Assembly: GCA_030704615.1 (NCBI GenBank)
Contig: CM060732.1
Coordinates: 27,034,001-27,098,000, forward strand
Source: Takakia lepidozioides
Taxonomy: Eukaryota; Streptophyta; Takakiopsida; Takakiales; Takakiaceae
DNA: 64,000 nucleotides
Direction of reading: 5' to 3'
The translations under genes were made by a program, and so were the position numbers. Shown piece after piece: positions 34,524 through 47,220 of the stretch. The notes under the pieces were generated by a model, which ran no database searches, was not told the origin of the DNA, and saw nothing but the letters and a program-made list of their open reading frames with translations. Every line of letters starts with the position of its first letter. Position 1 is the first letter of the stretch.

Positions 34524-37500
34524 ATGGATCCAGTTACGATGCTTGCGAACATCGCGCAGGCGGTACAGATGGTGGCGTCCATGGGAGAGCGGGCCAAAGT
34601 GCAGCGAAGCAATTGTCAGAATTTGATGGGGCGCATCAAGCTGCTGAAGCCGCTGCTGGATGAGGTGCGGGAGTCTAAGATGTCTCTCTCGGGAGGGCTG
34701 GCTTCCTTCGACTCGCTGGAGAATGCGATTTCGAAGGCCAAAGAGCTGCTGGACAAGTGCGGGGGGAGGGGCAGCGTGTTGTACATGGTGGGTTGCTTGC
34801 TTGCTCAACGCCTGGGCGTCTTGTGGTTGTGTATTGGAGTGGGGAATTTTGAATCTCTCTCTTCCTGCCTTGGAGCTTCTCTACCGTGGCCCTTCTGGGT
34901 TGCCAGTGTCCGAGCTGTTTGACCAGCTGAAAGGTGCTCCATGCTAGTTTTCAGCTTTGCATTTCCAATGTCGAACTAAGACTGAGACCCTGCTTGTTAA
35001 GGGCCTCGAAATTGCATAAGTGAGGCACTGGGCCTGTGGGCAGATGGCCCCTCCTTGCCATGCCATCACGCAGCAGCTCCACTGTTTCTCATGCTGCTCC
35101 CTTTCCCTCTTCCCATGTCTTCCAGACTTTACACCCTAAGCTCCATACTCTCTGTTTCTGGTAAGAATCTCCGCAAGAGTTTAGGAGAGGAGAGGTGGGG
35201 AATACAGTTTGACTATCGGAGAACTTTGTTGACGAATGCCTAACGTACGTGTAGAGACTTTTTTCACATCTTACTCTCGAAGAGTGTCTGTGGGAGGGGC
35301 TTTGCTGCCTAGTTCGAAATTGGTCAACTCTTGGGCATAATGGGGTCCTCCTTCGGGAACTGTGTGTAGATATTTAAACTCGGCTGCCTAGACGATGTAT
35401 CACTGGTAGTCGATTGTAGAGGTTACATGGGCCAAACCTTTCCATTGTCAGAGTGGAAACAAAAGGAAGTCTTGGAGGATCTCTAGTTGCACAACGTGTG
35501 TTTGACCTATCCGCAAATTACATTTGCATGTCCTATCCGGAGACCTGCTCGTCCTCTCCTCCTTGTGCCTCCTCTTCGCAACAGCACTGTGGCACCATAC
35601 CCTCGTTGAACTATTATTTTTGACTCACGCAGCTAGTGAGTCAAAAAGATTTGTGTCTATAACAAAAATGGCGCAACCACCCTGACAGTGTTATGTCATC
35701 AGGGATCACTGTTTATTTAATTTTTCAACTTCTTGTTGTAGGCGTTGCGCAGCCAAGCCGTAATGAGCAAGTTCCAGGACGTGACTTTGGAGATTGACCG
35801 CTCCCTCAACAGCTTGCCCTTCGTGTCCCTCAGAGTTTCAGATCGTATCCGCTCTCAAGTGGAGCTCATTACCCGTGAGCTAAGGAGGACAAAGTACTGT
35901 GTGGATGCTTCAGACGAACGTCTGGCGGAGGAGATCGAAGCACTTCTTCGGGAGCAGAGGGAGGGTTTGAGACCTAGCCATGAGGCACTACGGAAACTGG
36001 CCGACAGGCTGGATCTGAGGTCCAGTGAAGCAGTGGCAGATGAGACACAGGTTAGTTGCTGATGTTTTTGCTTGATGTGAGGACTTTCTCTAGGTGCTTC
36101 TTCACTAGCAAGTTTTAAGTGTCAGCATTGCCTTTGGGCAACATGAGGAGCCTACCTAGGGCCTTAGGCACACAAACAGACGGGCTTTGTGACACTTCAA
36201 ATAATCTGTGAGTTTCTACTAGAAACTTTCCTTGTCAAAGCTGTACCTTGCTTAAAAACTAAATAAATGTAAGCATTGGGTCAGTATGGTCCTCACATCA
36301 TTGCCTTTTAGGTGTTTGGGAACCTACTGTGGGATTCCAGATAGCCTATATGCAGGTTGATTGGTGAAGGTAGATTCATGGTGGTTGACATTTTGTCAGC
36401 AACTCTCAGTGAATAACACACACCTAACATTGATGGCTCTGTATTAGAACTATGGGTGTTAAAGAGGCATTGTGTCTCTTAGTTTCCGGGCATTTGTGGA
36501 TGTTGAAAGTTTGTGGTAATACCTTACAGGCCCTGGAAAAGGAGAGGGAGGAAGCTTGCACGGAGAAGGATATGTTCAAGCAGGAGCTACTTAATCAACT
36601 TTTGCTGCTGGTTGAGCAGATTGCAGAAACTATAGGGGACCAAAAGTCAGGGGGCCTTGAAATACCTTCTGATTTCAGGTGCCCTCTCTCCCTGGAGCTA
36701 ATGTCAGACCCAGTCATTGTAGCATCAGGTCAGACATACGAGAAAACCTATATCCAGCAGTGGCTTGACCAAGGTAACACTCGTTGTCCGAAGACACGGC
36801 AAATTCTAAGTCACGCCAATCTCATCCCGAACTACACAGTGAAAGCTCTGATAGCTTATTGGTGTGAAGAAAACAACGTACCACTGCCAGGGCCTATGAA
36901 ATTGGATGCACTGGAGAACCTTCAGCGGCCTATCTCCCCCGTCCTTTCTAGCAAAGTTGATACTGAACCGAATGATCGAATTACAGCCCCCCTAGCCTCA
37001 GTGCATGAAACAAGCACAGTTGCAACAGTGACGCTGGAAAGAAGTGTATCAGCAGTCGGGAGCAGGCCACTTGTAAAGTCAAAGCGTACCATACGACCAA
37101 AGTCTTATGACACAGTTGATCTCGATAGGGTACCAACTAGTGGTCACTCAGGAGAGGAGCAGGGGGAGCCTTCACAGGCTGCCAGGACTGCCAGTGCTGA
37201 TTCTGAAGCAGAGCTTAGTGGTGGTTCTCTGAGGTGTGGTAGCAACCTGGCCGTGGATATTGCTTTGCAACAAACATGCACAGCATTGGGGTCTATGGGA
37301 GTTTCAAGTGTAGACGATGGACATCTACCGGCGGAGGCAGGACCTCCCGTTGATGGCTCACAGGCCACAACTGATCAGTATCCATATAGTGGGGAGCTTT
37401 CTGGTGAGTTGGAAAGGACGCCAGTATCGGCTGCTGGAAATCCAGCATTCAGCGAAGAGCCTGGGTCGCCAGCACGCCCACCTGAAAGGTCGGTCTTCAT

Positions 37501-38817
37501 GCGGCGAGGGGAAGAAAGGGACATCAGCCTTCCACGCATTGTGAATGCTCCGGTTTCTGACTCATTGGGCACAGATGGGAGTGCCCAAATTGAGGTGGAT
37601 GGCTTGGTAGAGGACCTTCAGTCTCCATCTGTGGATGTCCAGAGGGCAGCAGCTGCAGAGCTGAGACTGCTTGCCAGATACAATATGGAAAACCGAATCA
37701 CAATTGCAAACTCAGGTGCAATTAGGCCCTTGGTTGGACTATTGATGTCAGGAGACCCAAAGACTCAAGAGAATGCAGTTACTGCCCTGTTGAATCTTTC
37801 CATCAATGACAACAACAAAGCGGAGATTGCTGCTGCAGGTGCCATTGAACCGCTGGTCAATGTGCTTCGGGTTGGAAACTCAGATGCAATGGAAAATGCA
37901 GCTGCTACCCTCTTCAGTCTTTCTGTCATGGATGACAATAAGGTCTCGATAGGTGCATCAGGGGCAATTCCACCTCTGGTGCATTTACTTATCAATGGCA
38001 CACCACGCGGGAAGAAAGATGCCGCGACAGCCCTCTTCAACCTTTCCATATTTCATGAGAATAAGGGACGAATTGTGCGTGCAGGTGCCATCCAGCCCTT
38101 GGTTGAACTCATGGCAGAGCCTGCAGCAGGCATGGTGGATAAAGCTGTCGCTGTATTGGCCAATTTGGCGACAATTCCTGAGGGAAGGGTTGCAATTGGT
38201 GAAGAAGGTGGGATCCCAGCTCTCGTAGAAGTAGTTGAAGCAGGGTCGCAACGAGGGAAAGAGAATGCAGCAGCTGCGCTTCTCCAGATGTGTATGAACA
38301 GTAACAGACATCGGGCTATGGTCTTGCAAGAAGGCGCTATCCCTCCTTTGGTTGCTCTCTCTCAGACAGGGACCGCGCGTGCGAAAGAGAAGGTAATTCC
38401 CAGTTTTACCTGTTTCCTGGACCCCGTCCCCTCACTGTAATTGCAAGGAGAGGGTAAGGCCCACGCGTTTCCCCTTGTCAGAAGAAATGTCAGTCGGCAT
38501 CTTTAATGTCCCTTTCCCTCCTTATGATCAGCTCTCTCTGAAAGTGTTGCCATACAACGAAGACCTGCTGGGCCTTCTCTGCCGCATCTACATCCCTTCC
38601 AGGGTGATTCCTTTCTAGACCTTGTATAGGATCTCTACTTGGATGGTTCAGTTTGTGTTTTCATAGATCTTTTACCGTTTGTAACTCTCTGGATTGATCT
38701 TTTTAGTAACTGTCTTGATCACAGGCCTCAGCACTGCTTCGGCACTTCAGAGAACAGCGGCATGCAGTTTTAGGAGGGCGTACAAATCCTGATAGGCACA
38801 TGGGAGGACATTTCTAA
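34524..38817 (+). CDS. Plant U-box/ARM-repeat E3 ubiquitin ligase (PUB2/PUB4-like)
   Basis: Four exons: 34524-34787, 35742-36050, 36530-38392 and 38725-38817. Introns are GT-AG and all junctions keep frame, giving 842 residues. Residues 1-190 form the U-box N-terminal domain (MDPVTMLANIAQAVQMVASM, NLMGRIKLLKPLLDEV). The U-box is at about 237-305 (IPSDFRCPLSLELMSDPVIV, GQTYEKTYIQQWLDQGNTRC, PKTRQ), which binds the E2 enzyme. A Ser-rich linker follows. About 545-825 is a run of armadillo repeats (SGAIRPLVGLLMSGD, NAVTALLNLSINDNNK, AGAIEPLVNVL), the substrate-binding surface. Length and domain order match Arabidopsis PUB2/PUB4-type ligases, which act in cytosol or at the plasma membrane in growth and defence signalling. 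The exact orthologue is not established. The start is the first ATG in frame with the N-terminal domain; the first intron is about 950 bp. This copy looks intact. Confidence 0.93.
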
Positions 38818-41020
38818 CATGAGGTCCTTACATCTGGAAGGTGATGGTTACTGGATCTACTGCTAAAATGCAGTTTTTCACTTCAGTTAACTCGCTAGCC
38901 GTTAAACACACTTTAACCTTAACTCTGTTTTCAACATCTCTGAGCGGTAATATTGTGGAAGTATATGATGAAAGGAAGTTCCGTTCATCAGTCTTTTATT
39001 AGGACCCAGTCATTACTGGCGTAGGAGAATTGGGCACTTATAGGTTTGTTGGACGAGTTTGGTTGTTTTGGAATCCAGGAGGGAAAGGTCTTATTATGTA
39101 TAGGCTTAGACATTATAAATACATGTAGGTATCGTATAGGTTTTAGCTTCCTGTGAAGTGGTGCAGCGGAAAGTCTGGTTGCCCAATTGAGCACTTGCCC
39201 CCTTCCCTTGTCCCTCCCCCTCTTCCTGTAGGCTTTGCAGTCTAGAATTTGTCTTCTGACATACAGGGAATTTGCTTAAAACCAGATCAGCTGCATCTGA
39301 GTAGTTTTCAGGCCTGCATTGGTGGAGACAATTGTATTTTTGTGGAGTAATTTAACAATCGAGTAAGGTACAGTGAACAGACAAATCAATCATGGGTTCA
39401 CTTGAGTTGGTCAAGTTGGAATATACTGTGCAATACACACATTTGGTTCTTGGCATGATTAGATGTTGGCCGGATAATGGATTCTTGCCTCCCTTGTTTT
39501 GGAATTGTTGCTCTCCTGTATTTTTATGTCCAGGTGTTTATTTTTGTCCATTTTTATGTTCTGTATCCTTGACCAGGTGGATTGAAGTTTGCAGCTGTCG
39601 TGGTGGTAGGAAGCTTAGATAGCTGGCCATGGGAAATACACTTCATTTTGTGGTGCTTTTTAGAAGGATTTGAGCTGTAGCAACTTGTCTGGCATTGATG
39701 GGTCCTAGGACTCCAATCAGGTTCAGTTTTACTTGGACAGCCCTTTTGCAACTAGTCGCAATTATCAGAATCAAGGGCACCAAGGTGGTTCCTGGGCACT
39801 GCCTCTATCATCTACACCAGATTGGCACCCTAGTGGGTGGACACGGGGAATGATGGCCTTGTTTCAAGTCTGTTTCCTCTCACAGAATTGGATTTGATGA
39901 ATTAATTTCGGTTATTGCTCACCCACAACTGTGACCTGGGACCAGATTGGGCTGATCACAGGGGTTCTTTCTCTTACTTGCACATGGTCAAGAATTGCAG
40001 GTGTTGTGATATCCTCCATTTTTCCCTCGTTCCATTCTGGGTAGAGAGAACTTGGGAAATAAAATTTCTCCATATAAGCTGTGCATGCAGTTGCCAACAA
40101 CATTTGAAATCGGAGATGAAAAACAAGGCAATTGAAAGCCTGGAAATTACAGCTCAAGAATTATATGCAGTGCATGCCAAAGATTTCACAGCTATGACCA
40201 GTGCAGTTCAAGTACCACTCCTAATCAAGTACCTGGATGCAAGGAGAGCTTGATTGAACTGTCATCTACAAAGCACACACAAACCTAATGGTGTCACATC
40301 ACCTTGAAGGGCTACTGCCTTCCATTTGGAAGGTGGTAGTGCTAGACACAAAGAATGGATTGCTTTGCTTTGATTGTTCTGCTTCGCTTCTGGTCCATGC
40401 TTGACCCAGTATGAAGGGGAGAATGTATTCAGCTGCCTAGCAATTAGACCCCAACATGCCGGTCAGCCTCGAGATTCTGAAAGTTGGTGAACAGAGATCT
40501 TTTGTCCTGAAGAGGGTCACTTCCTGATGACAATACCCTGGATATACAACAGAAAGTGAATATTGACTTCAGGCCGCCTGTACATCTCCCTTTCCTCTCT
40601 GCACCTCAGAGTAGAGTCCCCGCCCTCAACTGGTAAGGAAACCATCTAGAGAAGTCTGTCTTCCCAATGTCTGTAACACCAGTTCTCTCATTGACAAAGA
40701 CTCTTTCCAAAGTCTCTGCTTCAAATGGAGGACATCTTGGTGACTTCTTGAAGGAACAACATTCTCTTATATTTCTTACATTCATGCAATGAACTTTTGT
40801 TCCCCAAGGAATTGTTGCTACAGGCATAACTCAGAAACAGAAAAGAAATGGTTGTAGACAAAAAAATAAATTCCGTTGAAATGAGACACACAGTTCTTTG
40901 CTCAGATGAACACAACTCGAAAGTGAATGGTCTCCTTGAGACTTGACTTCAATCTCAACAAATGGAAGCATCCATCTAATATATAAATCCGTTGCTTCGC
41001 CTGAGTGACACTGACTGAAC
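38818..41020. other. 3' UTRs and intergenic space between convergent genes
   Basis: About 2.2 kb between the stop codons of the U-box gene (plus) and the uS7 gene (minus). I see no further exon, RNA gene or repeat. No poly(A) signal could be singled out. Confidence 0.5.
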
Positions 41021-42502
41021 TCAACGGTTGGCCTTTGCAACACGCTCAATCTCATCTTTCTTCTTAATCGCATAGCTGAAGACACATCCACAACAATCTC
41101 CCATATTAGTTTGAGTGTCAAATGGAATTTTTATGACTGCCTACCTGGCTCTCTTCCACGCTGATATAGGGACAATTGGCAACACAAGTACCTCTTCTTC
41201 ACTCATTCATAATAATTTTTTAATACTAAAACAGATTTATAACCATTACAAACCTTGAAACCCTTGCCTCTCTGATAAAGATGGAACACTAGAACTCTAA
41301 ATACAAAATGCAGCTCTGCGAGTTCGAAGAGAATGCCCTTAACAGATATCCCCACCTATTTGATGAACCTTTGGCGGCATTGATAAGTTCATCTGCCAAG
41401 CACTCAGCTATGGTCTTGATGTTCCGGAAGGCACTCTCACGTGCACCTGTTGTTAACAAGTAGATGGCCTGGTTCACCCGCCTCAATGGTGAGATATCTA
41501 CAGCCTGCCTCCTGATGACACCAGCGGATCCAATACGAGTTGCATCTTCGCGAGGACCACTGCATGGAAACATGTACAATATGGTATCATTACAGGCGTT
41601 GCTCGGACTTCTACTTACCATATCTCATAAAAACAAAAACGATAAGGGGGCACTTGAAACACCAAAATAAAGGACACACATCCCACTTCTACGATGTCCT
41701 CCAAGTAATCAGACGGCAATACTTCAAACTGAATGGCTTTAACTAGATAATTTGACATTTGTAGCAGTCCTAGTTGGGGCATCACTACATACCTCCCAAA
41801 GGACCAAAATAACTCCATGCTCAGACAAATCACTAAAGCATGAGACTATAGCAAGAATGGCATAATTCTATGAGTACACTGAGAGAAGGAAGTACCTATT
41901 AATGATGGCGTCAACAATAACTTGGATGGGGTTCTGGTCAGTTAGAAGGTGGATGATCTCCATGGCGTGCTTCACAATGCGCACAGCCATCAATTTCTTT
42001 CCATTGTTGCGGCCATGCATCATGAGAGAGTTCGTCAACCTGCAGATGAGAGAATCAACGAAAAAAGAATCTTAGACATGGGTTACGAGAGAGTAGAAAA
42101 TTTCTACACATGAAATCTCCACAACTATCTTCTGTGAGAATTAGGTTGACCATGTACATGAGATGGTAAACCCACCTCTCAACTATTGGGCACTGGGCCT
42201 TCCTAAAGCGCTTAACCGAGTACCGACCAGCAGTGTGGGGCACGAACGTCGCATGCTTGTCAACTGAGACGGCGATGTAATCCGCCAAAGAGATGTCATT
42301 GATCTGCACACCGAGAGGAAGTAAAGAGGAGAACTCTAAACAAGAGGAATCGAGAAGAAAACAAAGTACATCACTCCCCAAAAATCACCAAGGCGTGCAA
42401 AGCTCGCAACATACACACTTGACAGGTCGGATCAGCACTCACCTCAATGTCGTCGAATGACCACCGGCCGAAGAGCTTCACCTCCGGCTGCACAACCGCC
42501 AT
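41021..42502 (-). CDS. RPS5: 40S ribosomal protein S5 (uS7)
   Basis: Five exons: 42502-42443, 42303-42176, 42039-41896, 41559-41356 and 41075-41021. All introns are GT-AG and phases agree, giving 196 residues plus TGA, close to plant RPS5 length. The protein reads from [13 protein letters not shown] through [76 protein letters not shown] and [20 protein letters not shown] to the C-terminus [17 protein letters not shown]. uS7 sits on the head of the small subunit near the E site, contacts 18S rRNA and mRNA, and is essential for translation. No disabling change is visible. Start: the only ATG before the conserved N-terminus. Confidence 0.97.
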
Positions 42503-42660
42503 GACTAGCCTCTCTCGCTTGCACCACACCTTCGGCGACCACGTCCAAAAAGACTCTTCGGAGAGACGGCGCTGCTCCTAACCCTTGTGCCCTAATGCCT
42601 GCATCCAGTGCCCTAATTCTGACGGCCCATATTTCCGCGCCCTAACTTGTGTGTTATATT
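42503..42660 (-). promoter_or_regulatory. RPS5 promoter with site II and telo-box-like words
   Basis: TGGGCC on the minus strand (42629-42624) is a site II element, about 125 bp upstream of the ATG. Nearby ctaacccttg and two gccctaa words (about 42576-42616) resemble telo-boxes. Plant ribosomal protein promoters typically pair these motifs. An AAATATAA word at about 42660-42652 (minus) could serve as a TATA element. Confidence 0.5.
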
Positions 42661-42669
42661 TATCTATTC

Positions 42670-42790
42670 TAAGGCCCCGGCCGCACTGGTGGCTAACTAG
42701 CCACTACTAGCAATGGTTAGTTAGCCACTGTTAAGCGATGGTTAGTTAGCCCGGGTTAGAGAGCGGCCGCACTTACGGCTAAAATAAGCC
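42670..42790. repeat. Repeated GTTAGTTAGCC and CGGCCGCACT words
   Basis: ATGGTTAGTTAGCC occurs twice (about 42713 and 42738), with ggctaactagcc in inverted form at 42691. The word CGGCCGCACT followed by GGCTAA occurs at both ends of the stretch (about 42678 and 42765). This looks like the end of a transposon or a small tandem structure, but no partner end was found. Confidence 0.5.
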
Positions 42791-44480
42791 AAGGTTAAGG
42801 GCTGTTAGCATCCTCGCTGCCCGCCAACATGTCCGCGCTGGCCGGCCTGCACTCCCGCTGACAGTCTGCATCCGTATTTCCGCCATAGATGCGAAGCTCG
42901 ATGTTCTTGGTGGAGCCCAGCAAACAATGTCTACGGGAGGTGGCGGCACTGAAGGTTGGGATGTATGGTGTGAAAGAACTGCACGCCGGAGGTGGGTCTG
43001 GAAATGTATGATGTGGTTTGAGACAGAATTTCTCTTTTATCAAAGAGATGGGTGCATCTCCCTCACCACCTGTCACTGCAGGTAGCTACTCATGCATTTA
43101 CATTTGCATTTGCAGGTCTTCTGCGGAGATATTTGCGTTGGTAGTTAAGAAAGGAACAACGACAGGTATGCAAGTTTGTTTGTAATTGGGCAGTCTCTTA
43201 CCTTGTTGTTGCTCACAGTGCACAATTGAGAGCATGAGGAACATCAAATCCATTTAAGTCTCAAGTAGAATGGTTATATGCATGCGTCAGTGATAGAGGT
43301 AATGTGATATTGCATTTGATTGGTGGCTGGCAGGGCTTTCTTAAGTTGATCAGCACACTTCAGGAGTGGATCGTTTATCAGAATTCAGAATTGTGGCCTA
43401 TGGTATGTGATATTGCAGAATTTTGTGCTTTTGGAACTGCAATCCATCCACATTTCCATGTCAATCTCTACCATTTGGCTTGTATAGCCATACCACTCCA
43501 TCGCTTGCATACCATGGACCAGAGTCCCTCTATCACTTCTGCGTGTTATCCAAACGATGCATGTAAAGGAAAGTGGCTCTATCTTGTATGTACAAGTTGG
43601 AGTAGGGCATGTGACCCTTCACCTCTACCTCTGAGACTCTGTGGATGATGGTGACGGAAGATCTTGAGAAGATCTTGAGAAGATCAAGGTCAATCCCTCT
43701 ATTCTCAACATGGCCACTCTGAGATAAAAGTTGACACACCAGTGACCTTTTCGAGGTGTCGACTTTCGTCCGTAATTAACTGAAAACTCGTGAAATTATG
43801 CACTTTTATGCCAACTTATAGATTTTCATCCCATTCCATGGTCGATTTTTCATCCATGACCTTTGGTATAACCATAACCAGAACCTAGCCATCCATCGAG
43901 AAATGAACCCGCACTAGGCTTACTCACTAGTTCTAAATAACCTTTCACATTATAAAATACTAGGGCTATGCATTACTGAGAACCTGTTCTAATATATTTT
44001 ATGCAAATTGAAACCTTGATTGCCTTTAGGCTGCCATAAGGCTGTTCGCACGAATGCCGTGCTAGATAACCGAGATCCGTTACCGAAGATACTTCCTGGA
44101 CTTGTAACTCCATAAGAAGACCGAGGTCTTGATCAGGCTTGCTGCCTAAATTAACTGAGCCCTTCCTAGGGGAATTTTACCAATCGGAGACTAAGACTGA
44201 AGTGTTCGACAAACAGGCTGCCTAAAAGTACATAGCCTTACGAAAGCTAAATTTGCCCATCCTAGGCTAAAATAATCAGCAAGCGAGGAAGCGGAGCCGG
44301 GGGAGAGAGAGAAGGAGCCCTAGGGAGAGGTTAGGGACGAAACGGAATGTTGTGGAGATTGCAAAGGGGAACGGGGCAGGGGATTGAGTAGGAGAGGAGG
44401 TGGAGAGAGGCAGCCGAGCATGCATGTAGCCAGAAATTATTGATGGAAATGGAGCCGCGCTGCTAAAGATGAACGGACGT
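42791..44480. other. Non-coding stretch, nothing recognised
   Basis: No supported gene. TTTTCATCC words occur at 43823 and 43846. A purine-rich ggagagagagaagg stretch lies near 44300. Confidence 0.4.
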
Positions 44481-44488
44481 GTTTCCAG

Positions 44489-44840
44489 TTGATCTCGGAT
44501 CTATCATATTCAGGGGAGGCCGAAGAGGAGACCTCTGTGTCCCTCCCAGCAAGAAGGGATTCTGTCTGCCCATACACAGGTGAGGTAATTAGAGCAGCAA
44601 CAAATGATCCCATTGTTGCCCCATGTGGCACGGAAGGCAGAGATGAGGGTAGACAAACGTTTTGGTTTCTTGGCGGCCTCTGCACACACGGAAGCCCACG
44701 CTTTTTTAGCAGCTATCAATAGATCAAAGAAAACAAGAGATAAGATTGCTGAAGCAGAGGTGTTTTCGCTGTTGATAGCTCATGTACTTGAGAATACAAT
44801 AGATTGTCAGACAGTGATAAATAGCCTATTAGTAAAGTGA
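44489..44840 (+). other. Possible coding remnant, unrecognised
   Basis: Two overlapping frames read plausibly (VCPYTGEVIRAATNDPIVAP, then AHTEAHAFLAAINRSKKTRD in a second frame), suggesting a frameshifted exon. I do not recognise it, and the support is compositional only. Confidence 0.2.
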
Positions 44841-45204
44841 TGGTAATGGAGGCGATGAGGTGGAAAGTTTGATTCTTGATGGGTGGTAATGTGACCCTTG
44901 GCTTCTATAGTTCGTGTCACCCCCTTCTATAGTGTAACTCATCTTAGTCAATTTTAAACTTAGTCAAATTTCGAGACCGAGTGTGAGTGATAGTGAGTGG
45001 AGTTACATTTCCCACCATGTAATCTTAACTGGTGTTTACATTTTCTTTCTCTAACGGCCCATTGTCACCTAGACTGAAGTTATACTTTCTCTCCATGTCA
45101 CTATCAAGAGAGAGGGTGAGAGATTGAATATGTCGGAGATCAGCCTATTCTCTTGTGAGAGTCCACAACATGCATTAACTTCATACATTATTCCTAGGAT
45201 TTGT
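44841..45204. other. Non-coding spacer
   Basis: Nothing recognised. Confidence 0.35.
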
Positions 45205-45590
45205 ATTATTATTTATTATTATTATTATTTTTGGTTAAAAAGGCCGAGGATTGTAGCCCTGATTAACTTTATCATAGAATGTTTTTTTGGGACAAAGCCC
45301 ATATAGTTATTTGGGATTATTCGGGGAAAAAAGTTAAAACCCCTTAGACGCCATAAGGCACACACATCATAGTCAGTGATCAAAGAACGTGATAGAAGGG
45401 CGTCCGACCTCTCCATCCCAGAAGACAGGAGGATTACACACTTGCAAAAGAGAACTCTAGCTTAACACTAAGCTAGAAAGACCAAGACCTTTGACCTATT
45501 ACTCCAGTCATAAAGAGCTGTTCCCGACAAGGAGAAACCCTAGGTCGAACCAGTAACTTTCAATTAATTAGAGTTCAATAGTAGTTAAGC
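45205..45590 (-). mobile_element. SINE-like element related to the 33.6 kb copy
   Basis: The minus strand ends in an (AAT)n microsatellite tail (45205-45233). Its distal body shares landmarks with the first SINE: GTGTGTGCCTTATGGC, AAGGGGTT, AACTTTTTTCCCCG. A box-B-like GGTTCGACC lies near 45552-45542. Box A is not clear. The left boundary is approximate. Confidence 0.5.
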
Positions 45591-45821
45591 TTGGAGGATC
45601 TCGCAGAAGACTTCAGATGCTTCCAGTTCACTTCCCTATCAAACTCAGGGGATGCTGTGGATTGTTGTGCGCTTGTTTCGCCATTGTACGGGTGGAAGCT
45701 CTGGCCAGGTGCAAAAGTGGTGACACAGATAACTCTGTGCAGACATGCAACACAACTCTTGAGGTGCAGCTGCCATGTACGAAAAATTCAATGACACCTA
45801 GGCTCGTGGCTTGGCCCAAGC

Positions 45822-46430
45822 TTTACGGGATTCAATATTGAGATCGTTAATAAGAGCCGGGATAGCAACATGTACCATTAGAGAAAGTTTTGGAACATCT
45901 GGCCTTCCCGAGATGCCAAGAACATATCCTCGAAGAGTTTCAAAAACAGGGCAGGTGAGAGAACGTCGTTGTTTGGTTCGAGGGTCATAGTTGAGCAAGA
46001 TGTCCGAGATAGATAGCTGCCTGGGACTCCAATGACGATAGAAATCCTTGACAAAAGTCCAGATAGCCTTAGGAGCAAGACAGAAGAGCAAAGCATGTTC
46101 TATAGTTTCCAGGATACCTGAGGGGCAGTATGCACAGAGAAGAGAAGAGTGGAATTGAAGCCACTCTCCCACCTTAAGAACTCTATTAACTATTTGTCAA
46201 AGGAAGGCCGCCACCTTGGCTGGCCTTGTTGTGATCCATACAGATCCCAAGATGATGGACCATTTTTCATTGAGGAACCCTTGATGATGCCACCTTGAAT
46301 CCCACTTGGTTTGCATTGGCTGCATTGGCTGGGCATTGAGAATGGCTTTGTAACCCTTCTTTGTAGTATAGGTGAAGAAGCTCCAAGACCACTCTTCAGG
46401 GTCAAGGGGCAGTTCAGCCAGGGATCTGCC
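45822..46430 (-). pseudogene. LINE 3' part with zf-RVT domain
   Basis: Minus-strand frame: GRSLAELPLDPEEWSWSFFT, TTKKGYKAILN, then WITTRPAKVAAFL, TGA 46199-46197 in the place of the usual Trp, QIVNRVLKVGEWLQF, and the zf-RVT motif CAYCPSGILETIEHALLFC with KAIWTFV. This is the region downstream of reverse transcriptase in plant L1-type LINEs. At 46430 the LINE is cut by the CACTA element; the upstream part resumes at 55919 on the far side. Confidence 0.85.
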
Positions 46431-46479
46431 CACTATTACATTTTTTTTTTTGTGGGGGGGGAGAGGGGGGGGGTTTAGC

Positions 46480-47220
46480 GATGCCTCAGCGACCTCCAAA
46501 CGCCACGCCTAGTGACGAAAATACACCACAACGCCTGGGGCGCGCCGGGGACAAATTGCGACGTCGAAAAGTCGCACCCACGTCGGTCCGACGTCGGTCC
46601 CGGAACGTCACAAAATAGCGACCTACGGGAATGGCTAATCCCCCGGGTCCCCTTGGCCACGACCAGCGACGCGGAATGTTGCCGCCCCTCCGGGCGTCGC
46701 AATATGCGACTCCCGGGAGTCGCAACAAAGGGCAAGGAGGGGGGTCCATCCCTCCCCCTGCGTCATGGGGCAGTCGCAAGGACGTCGCCCATCCCCGGAA
46801 ATAGCCACGCGCCGGCGTCGCCAGCACGTCGCACCCTGGGACATTAAAGTCTCCGCTCAGCGATGCCTGGACATCGCAGATGGGGTCTATTCTACTTAGG
46901 GACTGGCGACGCCCGGGAATCGCCCATGATGTCCTGCCATCTGGGGGCGTCGCTAGACCCCCATGGGTAGGGAGGTTCTCTGGCGACGCCCGGGAAACGC
47001 ACGGACGTCGCAGCCCCCCGGGGGCCGTCGCTAGCTCCATAGGAGGGCACATTCTTATGCGACTCCCTGGAGTCGCAACAACTTCGCAGCCCCTGGGCGG
47101 CGTCGCTAGCTCCACGATGGCGTGGTTTTGTTGCGACTCCTGGGAATCGCAAGAGCGTCGCTGGTCGGCCCCGGCCGTCACGCCGGCGTCGCTAGGTGGG
47201 TGGGTGGGAGGGTAGCCAGC
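46480..47220. repeat. Left subterminal array of GCGAC/GTCGC palindromes
   Basis: Dense CpG-rich words GTCGC and GCGAC in both orientations. Clear hairpins: TGCGACTCCCGGGAGTCGCA, a perfect 20-bp palindrome (46705-46724); 47058-47077 with 9-bp arms; and 47131-47152. Subterminal repeats in CACTA elements are bound by the element's own DNA-binding protein. Confidence 0.85.

Noticed and set aside
46480-47220. CRISPR-like array of regular palindromic repeats
   Set aside because: Spacing is irregular, repeats are degenerate and in both orientations, the DNA is eukaryotic, and it fits a CACTA subterminal region.
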